Below the pieces are notes generated by a model, which saw only the letters and a list, made by a program, of their open reading frames with translations, did not search any database and was not told where the DNA came from. Below, in pieces: positions 11,749 to 22,222 of a stretch of DNA of 64,000 bases (position 1 is the first letter of the stretch; every line of letters begins with the position of its first letter). Made by a program: the position numbers and the translations under genes. The stretch comes from Utricularia gibba. Its lineage: Eukaryota > Streptophyta > Magnoliopsida > Lamiales > Lentibulariaceae. The stretch is taken from assembly GCA_002189035.1 (NCBI GenBank), contig NEEC01000016.1, forward strand, positions 1,240,001 to 1,304,000. Direction: 5' to 3'.

Positions 11749-11965
11749 CTGAAACCCAGTCTTCAAAGCTCCACAGCAACCCACAACCCTCAAATGGAAA
11801 TGAAGAATCTCGAGGCAAGATTAACAAACCAAAAGCACACTACACAGAATAAACTTCTGTTTAAGGTCCTTCCATCAGAAACAGTTCAAGAGAAATGAAG
11901 TGCCCGTGCGTAAATGTGTGAGAGAAGAAAAAGGCAGCAGCTCTTTCTCTCTGTATATATCTTCG
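11749..11965 (-). promoter_or_regulatory. IAA9-like core promoter and non-coding first exon
   Basis: On the minus strand, GATATATACAG at 11951-11961 is a good TATA box, followed by a pyrimidine-purine leader rich in GAGA/TCTC. The first exon would run to 11749, where CAG|GTGAGC is a strong donor joining the acceptor at 11144-11145. The transcription start is inferred at about 11925. Confidence 0.55.
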
Positions 11966-13440
11966 GCCCAGAACAGAAAGATCAGGATGAGCAGCGCAAG
12001 CGTAAAAATTAAAACTTTGGAAAAAGCGAGTAGGGGTATTGGTGGAACTTTTCTAGAGGTCGGAGGCGAACGGCGGCGATTGATTCTTCATGGATTCTCA
12101 GCCGTTGAATCATGCGAGGGAGGGAGCAGTGCAAAATAATTACCTGTCGTTCTTGCAGGGAAGGGGGGTAAATGGCGACAGCCAATTATACCTTTTTACA
12201 GTCCCTCGATCACAGTGTGCTTGCTGCCCACACTGCCCGCTCTCCTGCTTTACACATTTCCCGGGTAGCTTTCCAAATGACCCTTTTACCCTTTCCCACC
12301 CTCCACCCAAAAGGACGATTTTATCCTTAACCCTAATACCGATTGTATTTAAAAAAGGTCCACAATAACCCTCCCAAAGAAACGTGTAACACCCCGCGTA
12401 ATCATTGAAATTTTCAAACCCCACTACAGACATTCCAAGTTCGAATTCATTATTAGCTTAACGTGTCAATTCACATTCCAAGGGGTAAAAATGTAATTAG
12501 CACAACATGACGGGGGCAAAACGGAGAAATCAGAAGAATGGCGTAGGGGCATTGTGTGATGGGGGAAAAGAGAGAGTGGGGGACACAAGAAACCCGAAGG
12601 CGGTAAATATTATTATTTTTTGGGGGACAAGAAGCGGCAATAAACCCATCCTTTGTCGGGGGGGGGGGCACCCGGCCCCACACATACAAAAAATTTAATT
12701 ATTCTTTTCATACAATATCTGACTCATGCTTAATTTACTAATTCATCCTTTAAACTCTAATTAAAAATAATTAGTAAGCCAACACCGACACATCACATCG
12801 ACTTTCTAATTTTTAATTCTATTATCGTAAAATTATAAATTCAATAAGTTGATTTCATAAATTATTAAATTTAATATAATTTATTGTATAAAAGTTTATA
12901 TATTCTTTATTTAATGAAAACTTATAATATCTATAAAATTAAATTTACAATCTGATAATTGATTCTATTTTATATAATTTGAAAGGTTCCTAGCCTAACA
13001 ACCGTCCAATTTAGTTCGGTAATGTCCATTTCTGCAACAAAATAAGTTTCACGACTTGATGTATTATACAGGACATTATTTTATACAACTTTGAACTGAA
13101 TTGCGCGTAGGAATGATTTCAGCAACCGTGATGAGGTTAGTTGGGCAGACTGGCGGCAGGCATCATGAGGAATCAGTGACGTTCGCACGCTCGGACAGGG
13201 CATTTTTAATGATATTCCTAATCAAGTATGTTTACTCATAATTATTTCTTAATAACTAACCATGCCTCAAATCATGTAGTATTAAAACGTCCAAAGATTA
13301 ATGTTTCTCAAAAAACCCCTTCCAACAATTGATGATAAAAAGATAAAAACTTAGTCTACGTAATTTATTAAAAATAATAGTGTTTATCAATTTTTGTTTT
13401 TTTGGATAAAAAATCAATTCATATTTTATAATAATCAGGC
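11966..13440. other. Intergenic upstream of IAA9-like gene
   Basis: No gene recognised. The proximal part (to about 12690) is relatively GC-rich and may be promoter. It includes a 12-base G run near 12658-12669 and a TGTAACACCCCGC motif at 12384 that could be the edge of an LTR. Beyond 12700 it is AT-rich. Confidence 0.4.
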
Positions 13441-13467
13441 CTAATCAAGACGGGTGAGCTTTCTTCA

Positions 13468-13707
13468 TCAGTGTTTTAAAAACGGGTTCAATTCATGATC
13501 CAAATTATTATTGATTTTAGGTTGAATTTTTTTTATAATGTATTGAATCGGATTTAACTCATTATAAATGAATATTTATATTTAATATTTCTAAATTTCA
13601 GAATTTTTTAAGTTTTATAAAAAAATATTGGATTTGAATCCAACAAATCATGAAATTCAATTGAATCGGATTGAACCCGGATTCAAGATATATTTTAAAA
13701 CATGGCC
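13468..13707. mobile_element. MITE-like element with GTGTTTTAAAA termini
   Basis: The left end reads CAGTGTTTTAAAAACGGGTT. The right end reads GAACCCGGATTCAAG and then a diverged TTTTAAAACAT, forming an imperfect terminal inverted repeat. The left end closely matches that of the element at 15945-16460, so both probably belong to one hAT-like MITE family. A target duplication is not clear. Confidence 0.4.
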
Positions 13708-14720
13708 CCCAGCTTGTGCAATCCAATTTCGAGAGTACCTAAACTCCTGCCCAGCGGATAAATTAGAATTTGGTCATATATAAACATTGTGTGAAAAAAA
13801 ATAATGATCATATATGTATCTTTTTATATTAATGTGAGAGATAATGTGACATTGTTCACTTTTCTAAATGACTTCATGCCTAGCACTCGAGTGAAGGAAA
13901 CTCTAGAGTAATATCACCAAGCTACGGATGGTCTCTTGGAGGAGGCACGATAATTTATCTTTTATTATAAAGGTTTGTTGTATTACTTTAAATTATTAAT
14001 ATATTAGATTTTATATACATACGTTTTGTTTGGTTAAAATTAAAAATATATTTGAGTTATAAATATATGTTTTAAAATGATATGTTTGATTAATATGTTT
14101 TAAAGAATTTTTGAAAATATTATTAGAGGGGTTACTATGCTATGTTTTTTGAGTAATTTTCTTTTTTAAAAAATATTAACCTCTAAATTCTTTTAAACGT
14201 AAAAAAAATTTATTTTGTTCGTTGTTGAATATTACTAATCTTATTTAAATAAAAATGAATGATTTAAAAAATATAATTATGTTTGTAAACAGTGTTTAAT
14301 TTAAAAAAAAAATTATTTATATCATATTGTAAAGAAAGTTTTATAATTATTTTATATAAAATATTAATAAAATAATCAAAACATATCCAATTAACATAAC
14401 ATACATCTTTATTATTGAATAAGACCATTGAGAAATAACTACAACCACTCTATGTTATGAAGATGATATCAATAATAATAATAACTATATATATATTTCA
14501 TGTGTAGGGTTTTGGGAAGTGAAGTAGCAACTGTGGATGCGTATCTCATATGTAAAAAAAGGAAATATCTGCTAACAATTCCAACACACATACACAATAC
14601 AACAGGTGACCACTTTTGCGAACATTCGATGATCAATTTACAGCACAACAGTATGTATACCAGGGAAGGGGGAAAGGTTGCAGAGAGTAGATCGGCATCC
14701 TTGACAGCACAGAGGCGCAC

Positions 14721-15009
14721 TCAGCTCTCCATATAGTTAGCACATGTCACGCAGGAAGCGATAACGGACATACAGGTAGCGAAAACCTTCCACATGCCAC
14801 ACAGTAGCTTGCTGCAAGAATGCAACCAGATTACAAGCAACTCAACAGAGAGTAGAAGAAAAAGGATGAAGGAATGCATGAGCTGGTTACCAGCATCCCT
14901 TCTTCTCTGAGCTGCTCCCCGAACCGGCATCAAGAGCAAACGTGAGTAGGAAAACCCATCCATGGTGATGGTGGATTGGCTGATCCAGAAACGTACCTTG
15001 CGTAGTCAT
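14721..15009 (-). pseudogene. Micro-gene copy A, Cys-containing short peptide with damaged splice acceptor
   Basis: By alignment with copy B, the exons are 14997-15009 (ATG ACT ACG CAA G), 14891-14924 and 14721-14811. They would give a 45-residue peptide starting MTTQGSGSSSEKKGCC and ending TGA. The first donor (CAAG|GTACGT), second donor (CTG|GTAACC) and second acceptor (TTGCAG) are kept. The first acceptor, CAG in copy B, reads CCG here, so normal splicing of intron 1 should fail unless a nearby AG is used. A TATA box lies 45 bases upstream. The frame stays open despite many replacements relative to copy B. I do not recognise the family; a non-coding transcript is the alternative. Confidence 0.45.
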
Positions 15010-15052
15010 GGCTTGCTGCTGCTCTCTGGGGTGGGTTGACTCCCCTTCCTGC

Positions 15053-15064
15053 TTCTATATAAAG
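15053..15064 (-). promoter_or_regulatory. TATA box of micro-gene copy A
   Basis: CTTTATATAGAAG on the minus strand, 45 bases before the ATG and conserved in position with copy B. Confidence 0.5.
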
Positions 15065-15944
15065 GGGGAAGACCTGGAGGAAAGACTGGAGAGAGAAGGG
15101 ATGGGATCATCATTATGTGGCCGACATTGCTTGACGGTGGGGACTGGCGGCTTTGAGACCAAGTCTAACATTGCGGCTTCAAACTACCAGCATTAATTGG
15201 TAATGCATCAACGGAACCACATCTGCATGATTGGAGGCTAAAAATTACGTGCAAATGGTTAAAGATTCCAATTTTTATTGAGATTTAAAATATTGGTGTT
15301 AATTAGAACAAATCCCATACCCATCTTCCTACTTATTGAGGGTGATTTTGAAAAATAAACCCTATAAAATGATTGTGTTAGAAAACTACCCAATTTATGT
15401 GTAATTTTTTGTGCTTAGTATATGTGAGAAAAATGAAGGATATATAGTTTTATAAACAACCTTACTTATAGGCCTATGTGCGATACAAATTAATTTAATG
15501 TAGGATGTATTCATTTTGTTTATATAAAAAAATCGTTAATCGTTTGATATTAATTAGGTTAAATTCGAAGCATTTTAAAATAAAAAAATGAATTATAACT
15601 CAATCAAAATTCAATTATGATTATATCATAATTTGTTACAAAAGTATTTCATTTCAAAAGATGGGGTTCAATATAAAGCAATGATGTGGAGCAATCAGCA
15701 ATGTGGCCAGGAATCGCTTCACAAGTCAAGCCTGGTGGTTTTAAATCAGTCAAATAAGCCGGCTTTAAATAAGTGCACTACAAATATGGTATCATATGTG
15801 TGTAAAAAACTTATCATTTTTATATTAATTTTTGGATTTTGATTACTATTTTTTATTGTTTTTGTATTTTTATAATTATTAGTGCTGTGTCAGCTAGCAG
15901 GCCTGATAAGCGATCTACATTAACAGACATAACTTGGTCATCGG

Positions 15945-16264
15945 CAGTGTTTTAAAATCGTAGGTTCGACCCGGTTAGATCCAAACCCATGTTTTAGTGG
16001 GTTGGATCCAACTCTATTCTTTACTTTTATTTTTTTTATTTTTTATTATTTATTTTATGATAATGGTTATGAATAAATATAAAATATATTATACATATTT
16101 GATATATATTTTAAATAAATCTTAATAATTATATTTTTATATATGTATTTATATTGATAGTAGAAAATAATTATTTGTATTTAAATTACACATTATTTTA
16201 ATGAGATATGAGATGATAAATATGATTTTGATTAAACTTTTTAATATAATTGTATCAATTATTG

Positions 16265-16296
<32 letters not shown>

Positions 16297-16460
16297 TTTC
16301 AATATTTTGATGTACTAAATTATGATTTTATAATTATATTCTAATATTTTGATAAATATAATTCAAAATTAATGAATTTGATTCAACCCATTTTAAAAAT
16401 AGTTGAACCCAAAATCATAGTTAGACGATTGAATGGGTTCAACCCGTTTTTAAAACACTA
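15945..16460. mobile_element. hAT-like MITE inserted in copy A
   Basis: 516 bases with terminal inverted repeats (CAGTGTTTTAAAATCG at left, TTTTTAAAACACTA at right). It is flanked by an 8-base target duplication with one mismatch: GTCATCGG (15937-15944) and GTCATAGG (16461-16468). An 8-base duplication is typical of hAT. Copy B carries the corresponding site without the insert. The interior is AT-rich and non-coding, with a (TA)n tract at about 16263-16290. Confidence 0.75.
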
Positions 16461-16540
16461 GTCATAGGATATGGGTTAGTAGTTCCTAATAGAACTTGAG
16501 GACAGACGCATCACCGGGTAAAACCAGCCTATCTCTTGGA

Positions 16541-17290
16541 ATCATCTGCATACTCATGTGTTGGAAATAAGTATGTGATAATCGGACGAGCATACATAAT
16601 GTCTAAGTGAAAATGTAAATCATATTAAAAAATATTAAATTCAATCGATTATTAATTATATGTAATTTATTATATATTTAACTACTTAATTTTAATTTTA
16701 CAACATGGGATTTTTTATTCCAATATCTGTCATCAATTTGAATTGATCTTTGATTTGATTATACTATAAGTCAATCTGATTTTTTTACCTAAGTCTAATA
16801 TATCTTTTTTTATAGCAGAATTTAAATTAGTACGAAATCTATCTTTGCCACCTAAGCCATCCCGTGAAACAAATGTTTTCATAACATGTTGAAAATAAAG
16901 ATCCGATAAATTAAACAAACACACATGAAATAACTAATAAAAAAAATTAAATACAATCGATCACTAATATAAGCTTCACTCATAAACTCAACTCACATGT
17001 TCATATCTTAGAACCTAACCCACTTTTATATTTTGTGAAGTGAGGTTGGTTATTTAATAAAAAGATGGGCATCAAACTTTTGGTTTGGTATCAACTCACC
17101 TATTTTATTATGTAACCAAATTTCGACACATTAAATACAAGGATGTTGATAGATAGAAATCAATTATATTATATGATTGCTTATCTTAAAAATGAGTCAC
17201 ATTTGATGATTTGGAATAAAAATAAATGTAGGAAAATATTTTTTTGTTCATTCCACATTAATCTCACTTGATCTCTCATCAATATTTCAA
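16541..17290. repeat. Spacer with dispersed AT-rich repeat
   Basis: Between the two duplicated segments. Positions 16565-16770 carry a copy of the dispersed repeat also seen at 6690-7130 and 21935-22110. No gene seen. Confidence 0.4.
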
Positions 17291-17299
17291 CAAATTTCG

Positions 17300-17830
17300 C
17301 AACTACATTGTTGGAATCCTCTACTTACATGTCATGCAGCACCCGCTTCTACCAAAATTTGTTCCTTTGTGAAACCACAGTTATTGTGGTTGGGCATGGA
17401 CTTTGGCTCGCTTTGCATATATTCCCCTCTCCTATCGAGCCCTCATGTAGTTTGCTCCCGCACCTCATATTTGACCATATTAGCCTACCTAATCCATACG
17501 TTTTCGACTCTATGGCAACACAGAGCCAGATCGCGGGTGCTTCTCATACCAAATTGTAATGATCTATTCCAGTCTTATCCAAAAGTACAACATTTTTCAA
17601 CATCCTGATGTTCAATAACATCACTTCAATTTTGGCCTATTCATTTTTTTATAAGAGGAGAAGTACTCTTGAAGTCACTCTGCCCACCCCTCGAGTGCTC
17701 TGTGTTTCTTCGTAAAAATTGCAGTGTAGTTCAACATTATAATGTGTGGTATCATTATTTGGATTCTTGCATGTTTGCCATTTATAAGAAGGAATGTGCT
17801 TTCGACTGCATGGACTACTTTTAGGTAGTA
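17300..17830 (-). mobile_element. LTR retroelement fragment with primer-binding site
   Basis: On the minus strand an LTR-like segment (about 17830 to 17557) ends in ATCATTACA. It is followed at once by TTTGGTATGAGAAGC, close to the initiator-Met tRNA primer-binding consensus TGGTATCAGAGC. A related LTR-like stretch occurs at 62234-62520 (shared TTTTTCAACATC-type core and GAGAAGTACTCTTGAAGT). No open polyprotein is present. Confidence 0.5.
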
Positions 17831-18524
17831 TTTGATTGATAGAATTAATTAGATTTAAAAATTAAATTATAAATTATATCGTATTTATTTTGTAACTTTT
17901 AATGAGCTCGACAAAACGAGGTCTTTTTTTAAATTCCACATATATTGATTTATTTAAATTATCTCTTGTCTTTACTTTACTTCATATTAGTTATAATCCT
18001 ATTAGGTAGCATTTGTTTGATAGAATTAATTAGATTTATTATAAATTATATTATATTTACTTAGTGCCTTTAAATAAGCTAGAGAATAGGAGAATTTTTT
18101 TAATTCCGTGTATACAGATTTCTTTAAAATCATGTCTCTTTCTTAGTTTATTTAATATTAATTTTAATTCTAATAACTAAACATTATCTAAAAAGATTAT
18201 TCTTCTACATCACTTTTATTTAAATTCAAGTTAATTAAATCCCTTTTATGTTAATTCCATAAATCAAATATTTCCTTACGGTGAAATGTGTCCCATTGAG
18301 ATGCTTCTAATACCGTCTTTAGAACAAGAAAATTTTGAATGACTTTCTCATTGATAACTATAGGTTATATACAGAGATTATAAAAAAATACCGAAAATTA
18401 AGCTTATAATATAGCCCATAAATACAATATTCTCCTAAAATATAGAACGTAAATATTAACAGGATCAATCTTGGTTAACTTTTAATTCAATCCCGTACCA
18501 TATTTTATAACATGATCCACATCC
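17831..18524. other. Intergenic AT-rich spacer
   Basis: Contains two diverged direct copies of a short motif (TTTGATTGATAGAATTAATTA type) at about 17828 and 18010. No gene recognised. Confidence 0.4.
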
Positions 18525-18604
18525 TTTGTGCAATCCAATTTCGAGAGATGGAGTTTTGTCACCAAACTCCTGCCCAGCCCTCGGGGGAAATAAACTCCGT
18601 CGTT

Positions 18605-18815
18605 ACGCCAAGATTGACCGGCCGGTTAACCGGTAACGGATTTCCGGTTTTTCAAAACAGATGGTGGCCCACTTGTGTAAAGTTGATCAGCTTTAAATAT
18701 TGGATTTCCAAAATCCGGTTTTGACCGGTCAAATCCGAATTTCACCGATCATAACCGGATTTTGAACCGGTCCCTTACCGGTTCGGTTTGAAAACCCGAT
18801 TTGAAAACATAGGGA
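18605..18815. mobile_element. MITE-like insert rich in ACCGGTT palindromes
   Basis: A run of CCGGTTAACCGG, TTGACCGGTCAA and AACCGGATTTTGAACCGG units bounded by TTTTCAAAAC and GAAAACATAG-like ends. It sits inside copy B near its left edge and has no counterpart in copy A, so it is probably a foldback or MITE insertion. Confidence 0.4.
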
Positions 18816-19614
18816 TTACGATAACCAACGATACGGATAGGAGGCACGAGCATTTCTATTTTATTGTAAAGGTTTTTATATCATATTTTAATTGGCAATA
18901 TATTTGTTTTTATATACATACTTTTCGTTTGATTAAAAGTAAAAATATATTTGATTTACAAATTTTATAAATATATGTTTTAAAATGATATGTTTGAAAG
19001 AATTTTTGAAAAAAATGATTAGAGGGGTTATTATACTATGTTTTTTGACATATTTTCTTTTTTTTGAAAAACATTAATCTCTAAATTCTTTTAAACCAAA
19101 TCAAATTTAATTTTTTTTGTGTTAAATAATACTAATCTTATTTAGATAAAAATGAATGATTTGAAAAATATAATTATATTTATAATGAGTGTTTTTTTTT
19201 TAAAAATAATTATCTAGATCATATTGTTCAGAAAGTTTTATAATTATTTTTATATTAAATATAAATAAAATACTCAAACACATATAAAATAACCTACATC
19301 TTTATTATTTAATAAGACCATTGAGAAATAACTACAAGCACTCTATATTATAAAGATGATAATACTACCAATAATAATAATAAATTTAGTAACAAAAAAT
19401 AGGTATATTTTATGAATTTGAGTTTCATGTGTAGGGTTTTTGGAAGTGAACTAGCAACTGTGGATGCGTATCTCAATATCTGCTAATAATTCCAACACAC
19501 AAATCACAAATTTAGCAGTGACCGGTTTTGCGAACATTCGATGATCAATTTACAGCACAAGAGTATACCAACAAGGGAGGGGGACAGGTTGCAGAGGCGC
19601 ACTCAGTTCGCCAT

Positions 19615-19891
19615 TTAGTTACCACGTGTCACACAGGCAGTGATCAAGGACGCGCAGGAATCCAAAATCTCCAGCATGCTACCCAGTAGATCGCTGCAAG
19701 AATGCAACCAGGTTACAAGCAACTCAACACAGAGTAGAAGAAGAAGGATGAAGGAATGCATGAGCTGGTTACCAGCATCTCTTCTTCTCTGGGCTGCTCC
19801 CCGAACCTGCGTCAAGAGAAAACGTGAGTAGGAAATGCATCCATGGTGATGGTGGATTGGCTGATCCCAGAAACGTACCTTGCGTAGTCAT
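19615..19891 (-). CDS. Micro-gene copy B, 41-residue Cys-containing peptide
   Basis: Three exons on the minus strand: 19879-19891, 19773-19806 and 19615-19693. They are separated by introns of 72 and 79 bases with canonical GT-AG ends (CAAG|GTACGT to GACGCAG; CTG|GTAACC to TTGCAG). They total 126 bases in phase. The peptide starts MTTQGSGSSPEKKRCC, continues with an amphipathic or hydrophobic stretch (DLLGSMLEILDSC) and ends CVTRGN. A TATA box lies about 55 bases upstream of the ATG. No family recognised. Support is structural: complete splice signals, open phase, and a duplicated copy with the same architecture. The alternative is a spliced non-coding RNA. Confidence 0.5.
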
Positions 19892-19942
19892 CGCTTGCTG
19901 GTGCTCTCTGGGTTGGGTTGACTCCCCGATGCCGCCTCTTGC

Positions 19943-19955
19943 TTCTATATAAAGG
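19943..19955 (-). promoter_or_regulatory. TATA box of micro-gene copy B
   Basis: CTTTATATAGAAG on the minus strand, shared with copy A. Upstream lies a CT-rich stretch (CTTCTCTCTCAATCTC), a common plant core-promoter feature. Confidence 0.5.
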
Positions 19956-20184
19956 GGGAAGACCTGGAGGCGAGATTGAGAGAGAAGGGATGGGATGGGA
20001 TAATCATCATGTCACAGTTGATGGTGGCGGCGTTGAAACCAGGTCTAACATAGCGGCTTGCCTGTTTGGTTGGTGGATAACGCCCTCAGGTTTGGGTTTC
20101 GGTTGGGTTTATAGGCAATACCCATATGAAAACCTAGGTATCAAACAAAACCCACCTAATCTCTTCAACCAAACGCGTTCTTAG

Positions 20185-20325
20185 GTTTCCCCGTATTGAG
20201 TCAAATTAAGCTGCAGGGTCCGGTCCACTTCTGATGGTGCACTTTCGTCAATTCCTTTAAATTTCAGCCTTGCGACCATACTACCCCTGTAATCCAAAAA
20301 CTTTGATTTCTCATAAAGTGCCGGC
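20185..20325 (-). rRNA. 18S rRNA gene fragment (antisense to plus strand)
   Basis: The minus strand reads the 18S segment containing GGTCGCAAGGCTGAAATTTA, then AAGGAATTGACG, and TTAATTTGACTCAATACGGG. Substitutions and small gaps show it is a dead fragment. Confidence 0.8.
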
Positions 20326-20452
20326 ACGATACCCCGTCCTACAATCGAGGGGTGCAATGCTGACCGACCTCGATTGAGAAGGGTTAGAATGAGCATACCT
20401 ATCGGGACCCGAAAGATGGTGAACTATGCGTGAGCTAGGCGAAACGAGAGGT
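20326..20452 (+). rRNA. 25S rRNA gene fragment
   Basis: The plus strand reads a diverged nuclear 25S segment: GCTGACCGACCTCGAT, GAGAAGGGTTAGAATGAGCA, and GGGACCCGAAAGATGGTGAA followed by CTATGC. It directly abuts the 18S fragment in opposite sense, an order not found in a normal rDNA unit. Confidence 0.75.
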
Positions 20453-20470
20453 TCAGGGTTTAGGGTTTAA
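20453..20470. repeat. Telomere-like repeat at rDNA insert junction
   Basis: GGTTTAGGGTTTAAG resembles two units of the plant telomeric repeat TTTAGGG. It lies exactly where copy B rejoins homology with copy A (TGCATCAACG). Confidence 0.5.
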
Positions 20471-20866
20471 GTGCATCAACGTAACTTGGATGCTGAAGAT
20501 TCCATTCCAACGTGCAAATACACACGATTTGCTTGTCGTTTTGTTATAAAAGTAATTCATTTCAAAGTCATCGCTCTCCTTGTGCTCTTGGGGTCGTCCT
20601 CCACAATGCCATCTCGGGGTCAATATTGTGGATCCAGAGGCGTGAGTGCCTGGACAATCACCATGTGGCTAATTGTAAAAAAAACTCACCATTTTTATGT
20701 TAATTTTATAACTTATATTTATTGATTTAGATAATTATATGATGATTGAATTTCTGTTACTTATATTTATAAATTTTGATAATTATTTTTGATTGTTTTG
20801 TATTTTTATCATTATTAGAAGATATTTGATAGTATAATATAAATAAATTATAACCAAGTTTATACA

Positions 20867-20893
20867 TAAATAAATAAATAAATAAATAAATAA

Positions 20894-20939
<46 letters not shown>
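20867..20939. repeat. Compound microsatellite
   Basis: Successive (AAAT)n, (AT)n and (GT)n tracts, about 73 bases. Confidence 0.9.
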
Positions 20940-21210
20940 TTTGAATGATTATATCATTAACGCACTTATTTTTTTTGAATATATGGATGATGTAAACAAA
21001 TAAAAATGAGTTTAATTATATTTATACCATTTATATATTTAAATCTCTACAATCCAACGATATTTTAATATTTTACAACTAGCACCTTTGATAAGGGATC
21101 AACCTTGGTAGACATGACTTGCTCGTAGTCTTGTAGATATGGATTAGTCGTTCCTGATAGAGCTTGAGGACATACGATGGCATCACAGATAGTGATGTTG
21201 TTGAAAAAGA

Positions 21211-22222
21211 TCATCTCTATGAAGTGATAATGATAGAGGAGATAAGGTGGCTGATGTGTTTAAACGAGAGTGTTAAAATCATCCGATAATCTAAGTTATC
21301 CAAAGTCGACATGGTGTAGCTCAATCTATTAGGGCATCTTTATTCATGTTCGGAAATGATGATGTGGATGTATGTTTTTAACATTTAAATTTTCGAACAT
21401 TAATACAGGCAACTTTCCGATTTCCGAAAACTATCTTTGCGAAAACCTAGTTTCTACTGGGAAACTCAGTAAAATAAAAGATGATTTTTCCTCATTCTCT
21501 ATTCACACACACTGGATTAGGTTATGCAGTAAAATAAAAGCTTTTTCGGAAATGAATGTGAAAAAGTGGAAACCCATTTATTTGATTTCCGGAAGGTTAG
21601 TAATCTTATGTGGAATTGCATGTTTCCGAACATCAATAAAAATGTCCTTAGAGAAATTATGGCAATCGGTTATAACTTTTGAAGAATAAAATGATTCTAG
21701 CACATGGAAGGAATAATTCTAACATGCATGGAAACTTGATCCACCCCAAGAATTGCTGCTATTCGGATGGAAGGATGCTGCTTTTAGTATTTTGAGCATC
21801 CTCACCATAATTAATGTTTTTTTACTTATTTATCTTTTCATTTGTAATGTGTGAACAATGTGTGGTGAACAATTGAGTCATTTTCTCTTACCTCGTGCTC
21901 TTTTCTAGCCCTCTTATTAAAATAAATAATTTTACATTGAGATTTTAAAATAAAATAATCAAATATATAATAAATTATAAATCATTAATAATCAATTGAT
22001 CTCAATTTTTTTAATATAATTTATGTTTTTTTATATACTTGGACTTCACATGTGCTCATACATCTATCGAATCCTAAATTTTAACATAGTATTAAAGCAT
22101 CTTGACACTGCTTGAGATGATCAAGATGAATTTTGTATTGATCTGAAATTTGGTTTTAAAAATAAGAAAGAAATGTATTAGGATTAGACAAGAAATCGGA
22201 TGTACCTAAAAGAAAATTTGGT
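21211..22222. other. Intergenic with dispersed repeat
   Basis: No gene recognised. The plus-strand frame at 21372-21689 lacks family resemblance and contains the repeated motif AGTAAAATAAAAG. A copy of the 6690/16565 dispersed repeat sits at 21935-22110. Confidence 0.4.

Larger units (their letters stand above)
13715..16540. repeat. Segmental duplication copy A
   Basis: Shares a collinear, clearly homologous path with 18525-21210: TGTGCAATCCAATTTCGAGA near the left edge, AGAGGGGTTA, TAAGACCATTGAGAAATAAC, the micro-gene region, and ACTTGAGGACA at the right edge. This copy contains a MITE that the other lacks. Confidence 0.8.
18525..21210. repeat. Segmental duplication copy B
   Basis: Direct-orientation homologue of 13715-16540. 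It keeps the micro-gene region and the empty site of the MITE. Between about 20058 and 20470 it carries extra DNA, including rRNA gene fragments, that copy A lacks. Confidence 0.8.

Noticed and set aside
12658-12669. G homopolymer as a G-quadruplex or regulatory element
   Set aside because: A single G run without the spaced runs needed for a convincing quadruplex; could be a sequencing-prone homopolymer.
14880-14960. Possible microRNA precursor in the duplicated segment
   Set aside because: No match to plant miRNA families I know and no extended fold-back visible.
14469-14963. Longer minus-strand frames over the micro-gene (80-83 codons)
   Set aside because: They run through intron 2 and lack the TATA-proximal ATG. 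The spliced model explains both copies better.
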